The notes below the pieces were generated by a model that ran no database searches, was not told the DNA's origin, and saw only the letters and a program-made list of their open reading frames with translations. From positions 62,001-126,000 of the forward strand of contig NZ_JOEQ01000010.1 of the NCBI RefSeq assembly GCF_000721075.1: DNA of 64,000 nt, given 5' to 3'. Position 1 is the stretch's first letter, and each line of letters opens with the position of its first letter. The stretch comes from Streptosporangium amethystogenes (lineage in GTDB: Bacteria; Actinomycetota; Actinomycetes; Streptosporangiales; Streptosporangiaceae). The position numbers and the translations under genes were made by a program. This document shows, piece by piece, positions 26,544-35,218 of this stretch.

Positions 26544-26616
26544 GGTGACTCCTCCGTCCCTCTTCGCCGTACCGAATTTGTGCACGCGCGAAGGAACGCA
26601 CGGCAACCCTGGACGG

Positions 26617-26645
26617 AATGTAGTTGGTCGGATAGAGCACTCCAA
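26617..26645 (-). promoter_or_regulatory. Candidate bmpA operon promoter
   Basis: On the minus strand TTGGAG (26640-26645) and TACATT (26617-26622) are separated by exactly 17 bases and lie about 74 bases upstream of the bmpA start. The match to housekeeping boxes is moderate. Confidence 0.45.
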
Positions 26646-26840
26646 ACCATCGCTCAAGTCCGCAACCTGCCTGTTACCGACCTCAAGCGAGACTGTGACC
26701 AGAACGGATCCCACTCCCGGTGCCTTTTCGAGGATTCAGGGCTTCCGAACACCTGCCAGGCGGCCTCTCCCGTCCGGGATCCGCCGTTCCGGAAACGACG
26801 GCGGCTGTGACCAAACTCTCCCGGCCCGGTAGAACACACA

Positions 26841-26876
26841 GCGGGCCCGGAGGGGGGACACCCCCGCCGGACCCGC
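26841..26876 (-). terminator. Terminator after the M20 amidohydrolase gene
   Basis: Arms 26841-26856 and 26861-26876 pair at 14 of 16 positions around a 4-base loop, about 12 bases past the stop codon. Confidence 0.7.
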
Positions 26877-26888
26877 GTGGTCAGCGCG

Positions 26889-28130
26889 TCAGCTGTCGGC
26901 CTTCAGCGCCATCAGGGCCTCGCCCGCGACGGGCCGCTGCCCCTCCCAGAGCGCGGTCAGCGCGGTCGCCGCGAGGAACCGCACCCCGACGCCGATGGCC
27001 CTCTCGTCCACGTCGAAGGTGCCCTGGTGGATGTCCGCCAGGTGCGCCGTTCCCGGCTCGCGGGTGCCGAGCCTGGCGAACGCGCCGGGGATGGACTCCA
27101 GGTACCAGCCGAAGTCCTCACCCCCCAGGCTCTGCTCCGTCGGCCCGGAGGCGCCCTCGCCGAGCACGCCCTCCGCGGCCTCGGCCAGCATCTGCACGCT
27201 GACCTTCTCGTTGACCACCGGCGGCACGCCGCGCGTGTAGTCCATCTCGGCCTCGACGCCGTACGCGCCCGCGACCGACTCCAGCAGCGACTTGATCATG
27301 TCGGGGGCCGCGTGCCAGGCCGCCTCGTCCAGGCAGCGCACGGTGCCCTCGGCGACGCCGTCGTCCGGGATGGCGTTGGCCACCGAACCCGCCTCCACCC
27401 GGCCCCAGACCAGGCTGAGCGAGGAGCGGGGGTCGACCCGGCGGGAGAGCGCGGCGGGCAGCTCGGTGAGGATCTTGGCGAGCGCGAAGACGAGGTCGGC
27501 GGTGAGGTGCGGCCTGGCGGTGTGCCCGCCGGGACCGCTCACCCGGATCGTCACCTTGTCGCAGGCCGAGGTGATGGGACCGGACTTGAGGCCGACCCTG
27601 CCGACGTCCAGCCGGGGGTCGCAGTGCAGGCCGAAGATGCGGTCGACACCGCTGATGCCACCGGAGGCCATGACCTCAAGCGCACCGCCGGGAAGCTCCT
27701 CGGCGGGCTGGAAGATCAGCCGGACCCTGCCGGGTAGCAGGCCGGCCTCGGCCTGCTGGGCGAGGAAGAGCGAGGTGCCGAGCAGGACCGCGGTGTGCAC
27801 GTCGTGGCCGCAGGCGTGGCACACGCCGGGGACCGTCGAGCTGTAGGAGACGTCCTTCTCGTCCGGCACCGGCAGCGCGTCGATGTCGGCCCGCAGTGCC
27901 ACGGTGGGGCCGTCACCGCTGCCGACGTCGCAGAGCAGGCCGGTGCCGCGCGGCAGCACCGAGGGGACCAGCCCGGCGGCTGTCAGGCGCTCGGCGATGC
28001 GCTGCGTCGTGCGGTATTCGGCGAACGCGAGCTCGGGATGCATGTGCAGGTCTCGACGGAAGTTGATCAATTCCTGCTCGCGACCGGCGAGGAACGTGTC
28101 GAGTTCTCCCCGCAAATTACGCCCCCGCAT
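26889..28130 (-). CDS. M20-family amidohydrolase (AmiA/HipO type)
   Basis: 413 residues. Metal-binding motifs of peptidase family M20D are present: LRADIDALPVPDE (near 79), CHACGHDVHTAVLLG (near 104), QPAEELPGGA (near 140, with the catalytic Glu) and GLHCDP (near 169); the dimerisation domain starts near TIRVSGPGGHTARP. Such enzymes hydrolyse N-acyl amino acids or small amide-linked compounds. M. tuberculosis carries two such genes, amiA1 and amiB1, in the equivalent block. The ATG has only a weak ribosome site, and a TTG five codons later is a possible alternative start. It is divergent from the PGM1-like ligase gene. Confidence 0.92.
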   Translation of the reverse strand: MRGRNLRGELDTFLAGREQELINFRRDLHMHPELAFAEYRTTQRIAERLTAAGLVPSVLPRGTGLLCDVGSGDGPTVALRADIDALPVPDEKDVSYSSTVPGVCHACGHDVHTAVLLGTSLFLAQQAEAGLLPGRVRLIFQPAEELPGGALEVMASGGISGVDRIFGLHCDPRLDVGRVGLKSGPITSACDKVTIRVSGPGGHTARPHLTADLVFALAKILTELPAALSRRVDPRSSLSLVWGRVEAGSVANAIPDDGVAEGTVRCLDEAAWHAAPDMIKSLLESVAGAYGVEAEMDYTRGVPPVVNEKVSVQMLAEAAEGVLGEGASGPTEQSLGGEDFGWYLESIPGAFARLGTREPGTAHLADIHQGTFDVDERAIGVGVRFLAATALTALWEGQRPVAGEALMALKADS

Positions 28131-28487
28131 TGTTCACCGTCCTATTCCGCGCCGGCGGTCCTTCATCCTCGACGCACCGTGCCACTGCCCAGGATCTCGA
28201 AACCCATGAGACAGTCTCGAAAAAAAGTGATCGCCACACCGACGGGCCGGAGTGGGTCTCACGGGCCGTGTCAGCACGGGCTGGTCGACGCCGACGCGGG
28301 AGCTGCGAGCCTGTGGTCCGGGGCAGCCGTCGCATTGGCGATGACAACGACTTTATCTCGCCCCGCGAGCAACTCGCCGACATCCACGCCAAATGTTTTG
28401 CCGCCCCATACCTCACTCGTACACCTTCCCCCCCGAGAGAACCAGACGGGATGACTCATATTGACTACGGGACGGTAGTCGTGTGGG
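28131..28487. other. Intergenic region between divergent amidohydrolase and ligase genes
   Basis: 357 bases that must contain two promoters. A perfect 5-bp inverted repeat (GAGAC A GTCTC) is at 28208-28218, with TCTCGAAA repeated at 28194 and 28215. A further inverted repeat GACTAC / GTAGTC at 28463-28480 lies just upstream of the ligase start. Short frames here are not supported. Confidence 0.5.
28463..28480. promoter_or_regulatory. Inverted repeat before the PGM1-like ligase
   Basis: GACTAC and GTAGTC pair across 6 bases, 7 bases before the GTG start. It could be an operator or a small hairpin that masks the start. Confidence 0.35.
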
Positions 28488-30062
28488 GTGACGGCCCTGC
28501 CGGAGGATGACAGCTCCGAGCCACTTCCAAACATCGCCGACCTGGCAATTTACCTGACCTTCGGTGCCGGTCATCGAACCCGGCGGAGTGATGCAAATGG
28601 GATGAATGCATGTTTCACTCCTCACATGATCGCTAACATCCCATTCGGGGAGAGGCAGTCGCGTTTGAGCATATTTGAACCGGACGAGGGCATGCTGGTG
28701 GTCCTCCCCTCGTTGTCGCTTCCCCAGGATGAACTGCGCAGGATCACCGGAGCCCTCTGCTACGAGGAACGACTGCTCTTCCTGCTCCTCACCCTGAGAG
28801 AGCCGAAGGTCGAGGTCGTCTACCTCACCTCGATGCCGGTGAACGACGCGGTCGTGGACTACTACCTGAGCTTCCTCGACGATCCGGACGAGGCCCGCAC
28901 CCGGCTGCAAATGATCAGTTTGGATGATCCGGACACGCACCCGCTCAGCGAGGCGCTGCTGCGCCGCCCGGATGTGATCGAACGTGTCCGCGCCGCGCTC
29001 GGGAACCGTCGAAGGACCCGCGAGGACGGCGGCGGCGCCTGGATGGTGCCGTTCGTGGTGAGCGAGTACGAGGAACGCCTCGCCGAACTGCTCTCCCTGC
29101 CGGTGTACGGCCCGGCCACCTCCCTGGCCCACCTGGGGTCCAAGAGCGGTGGACGCGCGATCGGCGACGAGGCCGGGGTACCGACGGTCAGGGGCTTCGG
29201 CGACCTGCGTTCGCTGACCGAGGTGGAGCACGCCGCCCGCGCGATGAGCCCCACGACCAAGCTGATGGTCAAGCTCAACAACAGCTACTCGGGGCTCGGC
29301 AACGCCATCGTGACCAAGGACGACCGGCCGCTCGTCTCCTGCCCCACGAGCTTCTCCGCCGCCGACGAGAACTGGACGACGTTCGCCGAGAAGATCGCCG
29401 AGCGGGGGGCGGTGATCGAGGAGTTCATCGAGGACCGGCCGCTGCGCTCCCCCAGCGCGCTGGCCAGGATCACCCCCGGCGGCGGCTACGACGTGGTCGC
29501 CACCCACGAGCAGGTCCTCGGCGGCCCCAACGGGGATGTCTACCAGGGCTGTAGCTTCCCGGCCCGGCGGGAGTACCGCGCCGAGCTGGGCGCGTACACC
29601 GAGCGGATCGCCGGGGTCCTGGCGGACCGCGGCGTGGTGGGACTGTTCGGCGTCGACTTCTTCGCCGTCAAGACCGACGGCGGCTACCGGACGTTGCTGT
29701 GTGAGATCAACCTGCGCATCGGCGGCACCACCCACCCGCTCGGCGCCGCGATCCTGACCACCGGCGCGTCGTACGACCCCGGCACCGGCACGCTGATGCG
29801 CGACGGGCGGCCGAAGTACTACGTGGCGACGGACAACTGCGCCTCCCCCACGCTGAAGGGCCGCACTCCCGGGGAGGTCGTCAAGCTGGTCCACGACGCG
29901 GGGCTCGGCTTCGACCGCGAGAGCCGCACCGGGAACGTGCTGCACCTGCTGGGCGCGATCACGGAGTTCGGCAAGCTGGGGTTCACCAGCATCGGCGACT
30001 CCGCCGAGGAGGCCGCCGAGCTACACCGAAGAACCCTGCTCACGCTGCGACCAACCGCGTAG
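28488..30062 (+). CDS. PGM1-like ATP-grasp peptide ligase
   Basis: 524 residues if the GTG at 28488 is used. The first 45 residues resemble no family I know, so an in-frame ATG at 28626 is a serious alternative. From residue 68 on it follows the pattern of PGM1-related proteins: LVVLPSLSLPQDEL, YEERLLFLLLTLREP, VVYLTSMPVNDAVVDYYLS, then an ATP-grasp core (KLMVKLNNSYSGLGNA, VIEEFIE, CEINLRIGGTTHP). PGM1 of pheganomycin biosynthesis joins a peptide to a nonribosomal starter amino acid. Here there is no adjacent precursor peptide or biosynthetic cluster, so the substrate is unknown. The 3' end overlaps the following opposite-strand gene by 42 bases. Confidence 0.85.
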   Translation: MTALPEDDSSEPLPNIADLAIYLTFGAGHRTRRSDANGMNACFTPHMIANIPFGERQSRLSIFEPDEGMLVVLPSLSLPQDELRRITGALCYEERLLFLLLTLREPKVEVVYLTSMPVNDAVVDYYLSFLDDPDEARTRLQMISLDDPDTHPLSEALLRRPDVIERVRAALGNRRRTREDGGGAWMVPFVVSEYEERLAELLSLPVYGPATSLAHLGSKSGGRAIGDEAGVPTVRGFGDLRSLTEVEHAARAMSPTTKLMVKLNNSYSGLGNAIVTKDDRPLVSCPTSFSAADENWTTFAEKIAERGAVIEEFIEDRPLRSPSALARITPGGGYDVVATHEQVLGGPNGDVYQGCSFPARREYRAELGAYTERIAGVLADRGVVGLFGVDFFAVKTDGGYRTLLCEINLRIGGTTHPLGAAILTTGASYDPGTGTLMRDGRPKYYVATDNCASPTLKGRTPGEVVKLVHDAGLGFDRESRTGNVLHLLGAITEFGKLGFTSIGDSAEEAAELHRRTLLTLRPTA

Positions 30063-30239
30063 GCCGATCACGCCGAGCACGATCGCGAGCACGATGTTGA
30101 CGGCGATCAGGATTCCGTGGACCACGTAGAAGGCCGTCGGGTGGCCGTCCGCGAGGTTGAAGCCAAGGTTGATCCATTCGAAGATCATGAAAGCGGCAAG
30201 GCCGATCAGAAAAGCGGCGATCTTTCGTGATATTTGCAT
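30021..30239 (-). CDS. SCO4848-family small membrane protein
   Basis: 72 residues with two hydrophobic helices (about 8-27 and 38-62) joined by NLADGHPTAFYVVH, ending in VIGLRGW and a short charged tail. This layout matches the small SCO4848-type membrane protein that, as I recall, sits beside a DD-carboxypeptidase gene in S. coelicolor; here too the carboxypeptidase gene is next door, divergent. The last 42 bases overlap the 3' end of the ligase gene on the other strand. Function is unknown. Confidence 0.75.
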   Translation of the reverse strand: MQISRKIAAFLIGLAAFMIFEWINLGFNLADGHPTAFYVVHGILIAVNIVLAIVLGVIGLRGWSQREQGSSV

Positions 30240-30326
30240 GGTGTCAGTATCCCGCCGAGTGGCCCGTACCTGGTCAGGGCACCTCTAACTCTATGCGAAC
30301 CGGCACGAAGCTACCCTGAGATCATC

Positions 30327-31541
30327 ATGGGGATCAAACATCTCGCGCCCGTCGGGGTGCTGCTCGCGGCGACCACCTTTCTCGGCGCACCCGCTCAGGC
30401 CAGGACCGCGGGTGTGTCCGCGACCGGTTCTCCGGCCGGTCCACATGGCGCGGACCTCCTGAACGATCTCGGGGGGTGGCCGTCGGCCACCGGTTCGCTG
30501 GGCCCGCACGCGCGGGGCGAGAGGGAGCCGGTCGGCGGCTCCCGGCTCGGTGAGCGGGGCCTCATCGTCCCCCCGGGCGTGAAGGCCCCGCCGAAGACCG
30601 CCGCGAAGGCGTACGTGATCGCCGACGCCGAGACCGGCGCGGTACTGGCGGCCAAGGACGCCCACGGGCGCTACCTGCCCGCGAGCACGCTGAAGGCGCT
30701 GACCGCGCTCACCCTGATCCCGAAGCTGGACAAGAACCGGAGGATCAGGCCGAGCAGTCGCGCGGTGAACGAGGAGGGCAGCGCGGTCGGCCTGGTCACC
30801 AAGCCCCTCTACACCGTCGACGACCTGTTCAAGGCGCTGATGCTGGTCTCGGGCAATGACTGCGCGATGGCGCTGGCCGAGGCCAACGGCGGCCTGGCCG
30901 CGACCCTGGCGGACATGAACGCCGAGGCCAAGCGCCTGCAGGCTTTCGACACGGTGGCCAAGACCCCCAGCGGGCTGGACAAGCCCGGCCAGAGCAGCTC
31001 GGCGTACGACCTGGCGCTGATCGCCCGCGCCGGCCTAGCCAACGCCGATTTTCGGCGATATATCAGCACAAAGACTGACAAGTTCCCGGCGCCCAAGGGC
31101 TACTACGAGATCGGCAACCACAACAAGCTGCTCTGGCGCTACAAGGGCATGATCGGCGTCAAGAACGGCTGGACCTCCAAGGCCCTGGGCAGCTTCGTCG
31201 GCGCGGCCAAGCGCAACGGTCACACGATCATCGTGTCGATCATGCGCCACGACGGCTACTTCTGGGAGGAGGTCGCCGACCTGCTCGACTGGGGCTTCGC
31301 CAACCGCGGCAGGGTCGCCCCGGTCGGACAGCTGGTCGACCCGATCCCCGAACCCACCCCGCTGCCCGCTCCCCCGACCGCCTCGGCACCTCCCGCCCCC
31401 ACCTCCGGCTCCGAGCGGAACCCCGCCGCGGCCGCCAGACCCGCCGACGAGGGCATCCCGATCGGCTACTACGTCCTCGGCGCCGGCCTGCTCGGCGGCC
31501 TGGTCTGGCTGGTGTACGGCCTGCGCAGGCGTTTCCGCTGA
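30327..31541 (+). CDS. D-alanyl-D-alanine carboxypeptidase (serine, S11 family), membrane-anchored
   Basis: 404 residues. A signal peptide (1-24) and a variable linker precede the catalytic domain (about 95-330). The nucleophile motif is PASTLKALTAL (SxxK), the second motif is LVSGNDCAMA (SGN), and the third reads VKNGWTSKALGS, with KNG instead of the usual KTG. A Pro-rich stretch (about 335-375) leads to a C-terminal transmembrane helix and a basic tail (LRRRFR). The enzyme trims the terminal D-Ala from peptidoglycan pentapeptides outside the membrane. ATG at 30327 is chosen because it begins the signal peptide; no strong ribosome site is seen. Confidence 0.92.
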   Translation: MGIKHLAPVGVLLAATTFLGAPAQARTAGVSATGSPAGPHGADLLNDLGGWPSATGSLGPHARGEREPVGGSRLGERGLIVPPGVKAPPKTAAKAYVIADAETGAVLAAKDAHGRYLPASTLKALTALTLIPKLDKNRRIRPSSRAVNEEGSAVGLVTKPLYTVDDLFKALMLVSGNDCAMALAEANGGLAATLADMNAEAKRLQAFDTVAKTPSGLDKPGQSSSAYDLALIARAGLANADFRRYISTKTDKFPAPKGYYEIGNHNKLLWRYKGMIGVKNGWTSKALGSFVGAAKRNGHTIIVSIMRHDGYFWEEVADLLDWGFANRGRVAPVGQLVDPIPEPTPLPAPPTASAPPAPTSGSERNPAAAARPADEGIPIGYYVLGAGLLGGLVWLVYGLRRRFR

Positions 31542-31568
31542 GGCGCGTTCCGCGGATCGCGACCAGGA

Positions 31569-32699
31569 TCACCGATACGTCATCCGGGGAGGCTCTGGCG
31601 ACGGGCCCCGCGCGGCGGGCAGGGCCCTGAACCCCAGGACGGCGAGCACCAGGGCGACGAGCAGGAGCGCCGCCGTCTGGCCGAGCGTGCCGAGCATGAT
31701 GGTCCGGCTCACCTCGTCCGCGGCGTCGAAGCCGTGCTCGAACCTGGCGAGGCGGGCACAGAGCACCGGCACCGCCAGGATCGCCAGGGCCAGTGGCCAC
31801 GAGGGCGTGCGCCAGGCGGGAGAACGGAGGTGCACGCACACGTAGCCGACGCCCGCGCCCAGGATCAGCGTGCTCGCCAGACCGAGGAGGTCGAGCCACG
31901 GCCACCACCAGGCGGGCGTGTCGGGGGACGCCACCAGCCGGAACAGCACACTGACCGCGATACCGGCGGCGAGGGGAGGGGCGAGAAGCCACAGGGGGCG
32001 GCGGGCCGGCCGGGCGTCACGGTGAAAGCCGGTCCACAGAGCCGACAGCACGACCAGCGGACTCAGCAGCCCGGCCAGTGCCTCGAACGTGCCCCCCGCC
32101 GAACTCGTCAAGACGTGGAGTTCCGGCACGAAGGCGAGGAGTGCCAGCGCCTTGGCCGTGCGCACATGGCCGAGAACGAGTGCGACGAAGGGCGCGATCC
32201 AGACGGCTCCGGCCAGGCTTCTCAGAATGTTCGCGAGCCGCTCGAACGACCCGAGGGGTCCTGCCTCCTGGGCGAGCGAGGGGTGGACGGTACCGATCAC
32301 CCCGTACGTGTTCAAGGCGGCCACGATGGTCAGGACCGCGAGAAAGGCCTGGAAGAGCAGTCCCAGCAGGGCCACCAGGCGGACCGTCTCGCCCCACGAG
32401 AGGGATCTCGGCCCCGCGCCCGCGCCGCCGAGGCGGACCCGGACCGCCAGCGCGGCCACACTGGCGATCTCCGACCAGCGGGGCCGGGGTCCGTCCGCGT
32501 CGGAGACATCCGGCGAACCCTCCAGGAAGACGGAGACCATCTCCTCCTCGCGCTCGGCGCGGTAGGAGGCGGGCAGCAGGCGCAGCCAGTAGCGGTAGCG
32601 CTCCTCCAGCAGGCTCACCGGCGCACCACCCCGGCGCGGGTCACCGGCAGACCGTTGATCCGCCCCGGAGGCAGCCGGGACGTCGCTCTGCTCGTTCAT
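31569..32699 (-). CDS. Multi-pass membrane protein of a PadR module
   Basis: 376 residues from the ATG at 32699, with GAGAGG 12 bases upstream; a GTG at 32729 would add ten residues. Residues about 20-60 hold a HAAS-like cytoplasmic segment (ERYRYWLRLLPASYRAEREEEM), common in proteins encoded beside PadR regulators. About eight hydrophobic helices follow from residue 95. No transport or catalytic motif is visible. It is 65 bases downstream of the PadR-type gene and probably under its control. Confidence 0.85.
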   Translation of the reverse strand: MNEQSDVPAASGADQRSAGDPRRGGAPVSLLEERYRYWLRLLPASYRAEREEEMVSVFLEGSPDVSDADGPRPRWSEIASVAALAVRVRLGGAGAGPRSLSWGETVRLVALLGLLFQAFLAVLTIVAALNTYGVIGTVHPSLAQEAGPLGSFERLANILRSLAGAVWIAPFVALVLGHVRTAKALALLAFVPELHVLTSSAGGTFEALAGLLSPLVVLSALWTGFHRDARPARRPLWLLAPPLAAGIAVSVLFRLVASPDTPAWWWPWLDLLGLASTLILGAGVGYVCVHLRSPAWRTPSWPLALAILAVPVLCARLARFEHGFDAADEVSRTIMLGTLGQTAALLLVALVLAVLGFRALPAARGPSPEPPRMTYR

Positions 32700-32763
32700 C
32701 GGTGGAATCGTCCTCTCGCCGGTTCTCACGAGTTCATCAGGCGCGCCCGGAGTGCACTCGGCC

Positions 32764-33117
32764 TCATGCCGGCCCGCCCGCGGCGGACGGACGTCCGTGC
32801 CTGGCGCGGAGGCGGTCGACCGCGGTCCTGGCGTTCTCCGCGAGCCGGACGGCCTCGGCCTCCAGCGTCCGCGACCCCGCGTCGGTGAGCCGGTAGTAAC
32901 GGCGCAGCCGCCCCTGCTGGACCTCCTCGCGGTCCAGCGCCACCAGCCCGTCGCCCGTCAGCCGGTCGAGCACGCCGTACAGCGTGCCGACCTTGAGCCG
33001 GACCCGTCCGCCGGACAGTTGCTCGACCTCCCGCACGATGCCGTAGCCGTGACACGGCGCGTCGACCAGCGCGGTGAGGATGAGGAACGCGGGCTCCGTC
33101 ATCGCCCTTGTAGTCAT
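32764..33117 (-). CDS. PadR-family transcriptional regulator
   Basis: 117 residues with the PadR winged helix: EPAFLILTALVDAPCHGYGIVREVEQLSGG, LKVGTLYGVLDRLTGDGLV and QQGRLRRYYRLTDAGSRTLEAE, followed by a short helical dimerisation tail. PadR proteins repress adjacent membrane or exporter genes. Here the membrane protein downstream on the same strand is the obvious target, and an inverted repeat upstream may allow autoregulation. Confidence 0.93.
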   Translation of the reverse strand: MTTRAMTEPAFLILTALVDAPCHGYGIVREVEQLSGGRVRLKVGTLYGVLDRLTGDGLVALDREEVQQGRLRRYYRLTDAGSRTLEAEAVRLAENARTAVDRLRARHGRPSAAGGPA

Positions 33118-33127
33118 GCCTCACAGC

Positions 33128-33149
33128 ATATATCGGGAAGCATGATATT
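33128..33149 (-). promoter_or_regulatory. Possible PadR operator
   Basis: ATATC (33130-33134) and GATAT (33144-33148) form an inverted repeat with a 9-base spacer in an AT-rich patch 10-30 bases upstream of the padR start, the usual place for autoregulation. Confidence 0.4.
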
Positions 33150-33192
33150 AGGTAGAGCGGACCGAGGGCGATGCCCGGACAGGGGCCGGCGG

Positions 33193-34125
33193 TCAGGTGG
33201 GGATGGCGTTGGCGGGAACCGGAGTGGGATAGGGCGGGGGGCCGAGGGAGGCCGTCGCGGTCCAGGCGGCGGCGTACATGATGACCCGGGCCGAGAGGTT
33301 GATCCACACCAGCAGGCCGACCACCACGGCGAACACCCCGTAGATGGGGTTGTTCAGGGTGTGCGCCAGGATCAGCGCCGCGAGCTGCTTGAGCAGGGCG
33401 AAGCCGACCGCGCCGAACAGGGCGCCGCACAGCAGCACCCGGAACGGCTGCCTGGAACGCCCCAGCCAGCGCAGGATGATCAGGAAGACGACGACGTCGG
33501 CGAGCACGCTGACCGCCACGCCCACCAGCCGGATCGTGACCGTGCCGACCACCGACTCCGACAGGCCCAGCCATTCGGCCACGGTCCCGCTGGCCTGGGT
33601 GGCGAAACCGCCGACCAGCACCGAGAGGACCATGGTGGTGCCGACGAGGATGAGCGCCGACAGGTCCCTGAGCTTGGCCAGGAAGAAGTTGAGCGGCGGC
33701 TCGGTGGTCATGGAGATCTCGCGCAGCGCGCCGCGCAGGGCGTCGATCGCACCGAGCCCGGCGTAGAGCAGTCCGAGCAGGCCGATGGCGCCCGCGCTCG
33801 CCCGTGAGTCGGCGATCTCCTGGATCGGCAGCTTGTCGGCGAGACCCGGCAGGTACTGGTTGATCGCCTCCCGCAGGGTCGCGGTGGCGTTGGGCCTGAC
33901 GGAGAGGAAGTAGCCGAACACCGCGAAGGCCAGCGCGATGATCGGGAAGAACGACAGGAAGGCGAAGTAGCTGACCGCTCCCGCGAGCCGGTCTCCGGAC
34001 TGAATCTGGTATCGCTGGACGGTCCTGACCAGATGGTCGAACCAGGGCCACCTGATCCGGGCCGCGCCCAGCACCGCTCTGAACCGTTCACGACCCGCTT
34101 GCACACGTTCCATCACACTTGCCAC
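33193..34125 (-). CDS. YihY/BrkB-family membrane protein
   Basis: 310 residues with six hydrophobic helices. The family features are GDRLAGAVSYFAFLSFFPIIALAF near residue 44, YAGLGAIDALRGALREI near 121 and NNPIYGVFAVVVGLLVWINLSARVI near 262. The family was once called ribonuclease BN in error; its biochemical role is unsettled. The GTG at 34125 has AGAGGG six bases upstream and is preferred over a later ATG (M5). The C-terminus is short and Pro-rich. Confidence 0.92.
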   Translation of the reverse strand: MASVMERVQAGRERFRAVLGAARIRWPWFDHLVRTVQRYQIQSGDRLAGAVSYFAFLSFFPIIALAFAVFGYFLSVRPNATATLREAINQYLPGLADKLPIQEIADSRASAGAIGLLGLLYAGLGAIDALRGALREISMTTEPPLNFFLAKLRDLSALILVGTTMVLSVLVGGFATQASGTVAEWLGLSESVVGTVTIRLVGVAVSVLADVVVFLIILRWLGRSRQPFRVLLCGALFGAVGFALLKQLAALILAHTLNNPIYGVFAVVVGLLVWINLSARVIMYAAAWTATASLGPPPYPTPVPANAIPT

Positions 34126-34143
34126 GTGCGCCCTCTACCCAAT

Positions 34144-34172
34144 CGCCGCCGTCCCGATCGTGGACGGTGGCG
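34144..34172 (-). terminator. Hairpin after trpS
   Basis: Arms 34144-34154 and 34162-34172 pair at 10 of 11 positions around a 7-base loop, 28 bases past the trpS stop and before the BrkB gene. Confidence 0.55.
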
Positions 34173-34199
34173 AAAAAGCAGCCGTGCGTACCCGGAGGA

Positions 34200-35204
34200 T
34201 CACGGGGTGGGCAGGAAGCCCACCCGGTCGCGGACCTTGGCCATGGTCTCGGCGGCCACCGCGCGGGCCCGCGCGGCCCCGACGGCGAGCATCCTGTCGA
34301 GTTCGGCCTCGTCGGCGAGCAGCTTCTCGGTCCGCTCGCGGATCGGGGTGAAGGTGTCGACCACCAGCTCGGCGACGTCCTTCTTGAAGGTGCCGTACCC
34401 CTGCCCGACGTAGCGGGCCTCCAGCTCACCGATGGGAGTCCCGCTCAGCGCGGACTGGATGCGCAGCAGGTTGGTGATGCCCGGCTTGTCGTCGTCGTCG
34501 GCGAGAACCTCGGAACCGGTGTCGGTGACCGCGCGCATGACCTTCTTGCGGAGCGGCCCCGGCTGCTCCAGCAGGTCGAGGATGCCGGCGGGCGAGGAGG
34601 AGGACTTCGACATCTTCGCCGTCGGCTCCTGGAGGTCGGTGATCTTCTCGACCCCCTTGACGATGTGCGGCTCGGGCACCGTGAAGGTCTCGCCGAAGCG
34701 GTGGTTGAAGCGCTGCGCGAGGTCGCGGGTGAGCTCCAGGTGCTGCTTCTGGTCGGCGCCGACCGGAACCTTGTTGGCCTGGTAGAGCAGGATGTCGGCG
34801 GCCTGCAGGATCGGGTAGGTGAACAGGCCCACGCTGGCCGAGCTCTCACCGTGCTTGGCCGACTTGTCCTTGAACTGGGTCATCCGCCCCGCCTCGCCCA
34901 TACCGGTGAGGCAGATCAGCACCCAGGCCAGCTCGGTGTGCTCGCGGACGTGGCTCTGCACGAAGACCGTGGACCGCTCGGGGTCGAGACCGGCGGCGAA
35001 GAGCTGGGCGGCGGCGACCCTGGAGCGCCTGCGCAGCTCTTCCGGCCGGTAGTCCACCGTGATCGCGTGCAGGTCGACGACGCAGTAGAAGGCGTCGTAG
35101 CCCTCCTGCATCGCGACGTACTGCCGCACCGCGCCGAGGTAGTTTCCCAGGTGGAAGGAGTCGGCGGTGGGCTGGATTCCCGACAGGACGCGAGGGCTGG
35201 CCAT
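34200..35204 (-). CDS. trpS: Tryptophanyl-tRNA synthetase
   Basis: 334 residues from the ATG at 35204. Class I signature motifs are [13 protein letters not shown] (HIGH equivalent, near residue 15) and AKMSKSSSS (KMSKS, near 195). The central GRMTQFKDK and [20 protein letters not shown] segments are typical of bacterial TrpS. It charges tRNA-Trp in the cytosol. Two earlier in-frame codons (TTG, GTG) could add three residues. It follows the CorC-type gene with a very short gap, so the two are probably co-transcribed. Confidence 0.96.
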   Translation of the reverse strand: MASPRVLSGIQPTADSFHLGNYLGAVRQYVAMQEGYDAFYCVVDLHAITVDYRPEELRRRSRVAAAQLFAAGLDPERSTVFVQSHVREHTELAWVLICLTGMGEAGRMTQFKDKSAKHGESSASVGLFTYPILQAADILLYQANKVPVGADQKQHLELTRDLAQRFNHRFGETFTVPEPHIVKGVEKITDLQEPTAKMSKSSSSPAGILDLLEQPGPLRKKVMRAVTDTGSEVLADDDDKPGITNLLRIQSALSGTPIGELEARYVGQGYGTFKKDVAELVVDTFTPIRERTEKLLADEAELDRMLAVGAARARAVAAETMAKVRDRVGFLPTP

Positions 35205-35218
35205 AGCCACCAATTCTG

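Larger units (their letters stand above)
26544..26888. other. Promoter region of the nucleoside operon and amidohydrolase terminator
   Basis: This 345-base gap holds the likely bmpA promoter and, at its far end, the hairpin that ends the amidohydrolase transcript, both listed separately. No gene is apparent; small frames in it have no ribosome site. Confidence 0.6.

Noticed and set aside
28441..28510. Short peptide frame just upstream of the PGM1-like ligase as a possible precursor peptide
   Set aside because: It overlaps the ligase start in another frame, has no ribosome site and no leader/core pattern.
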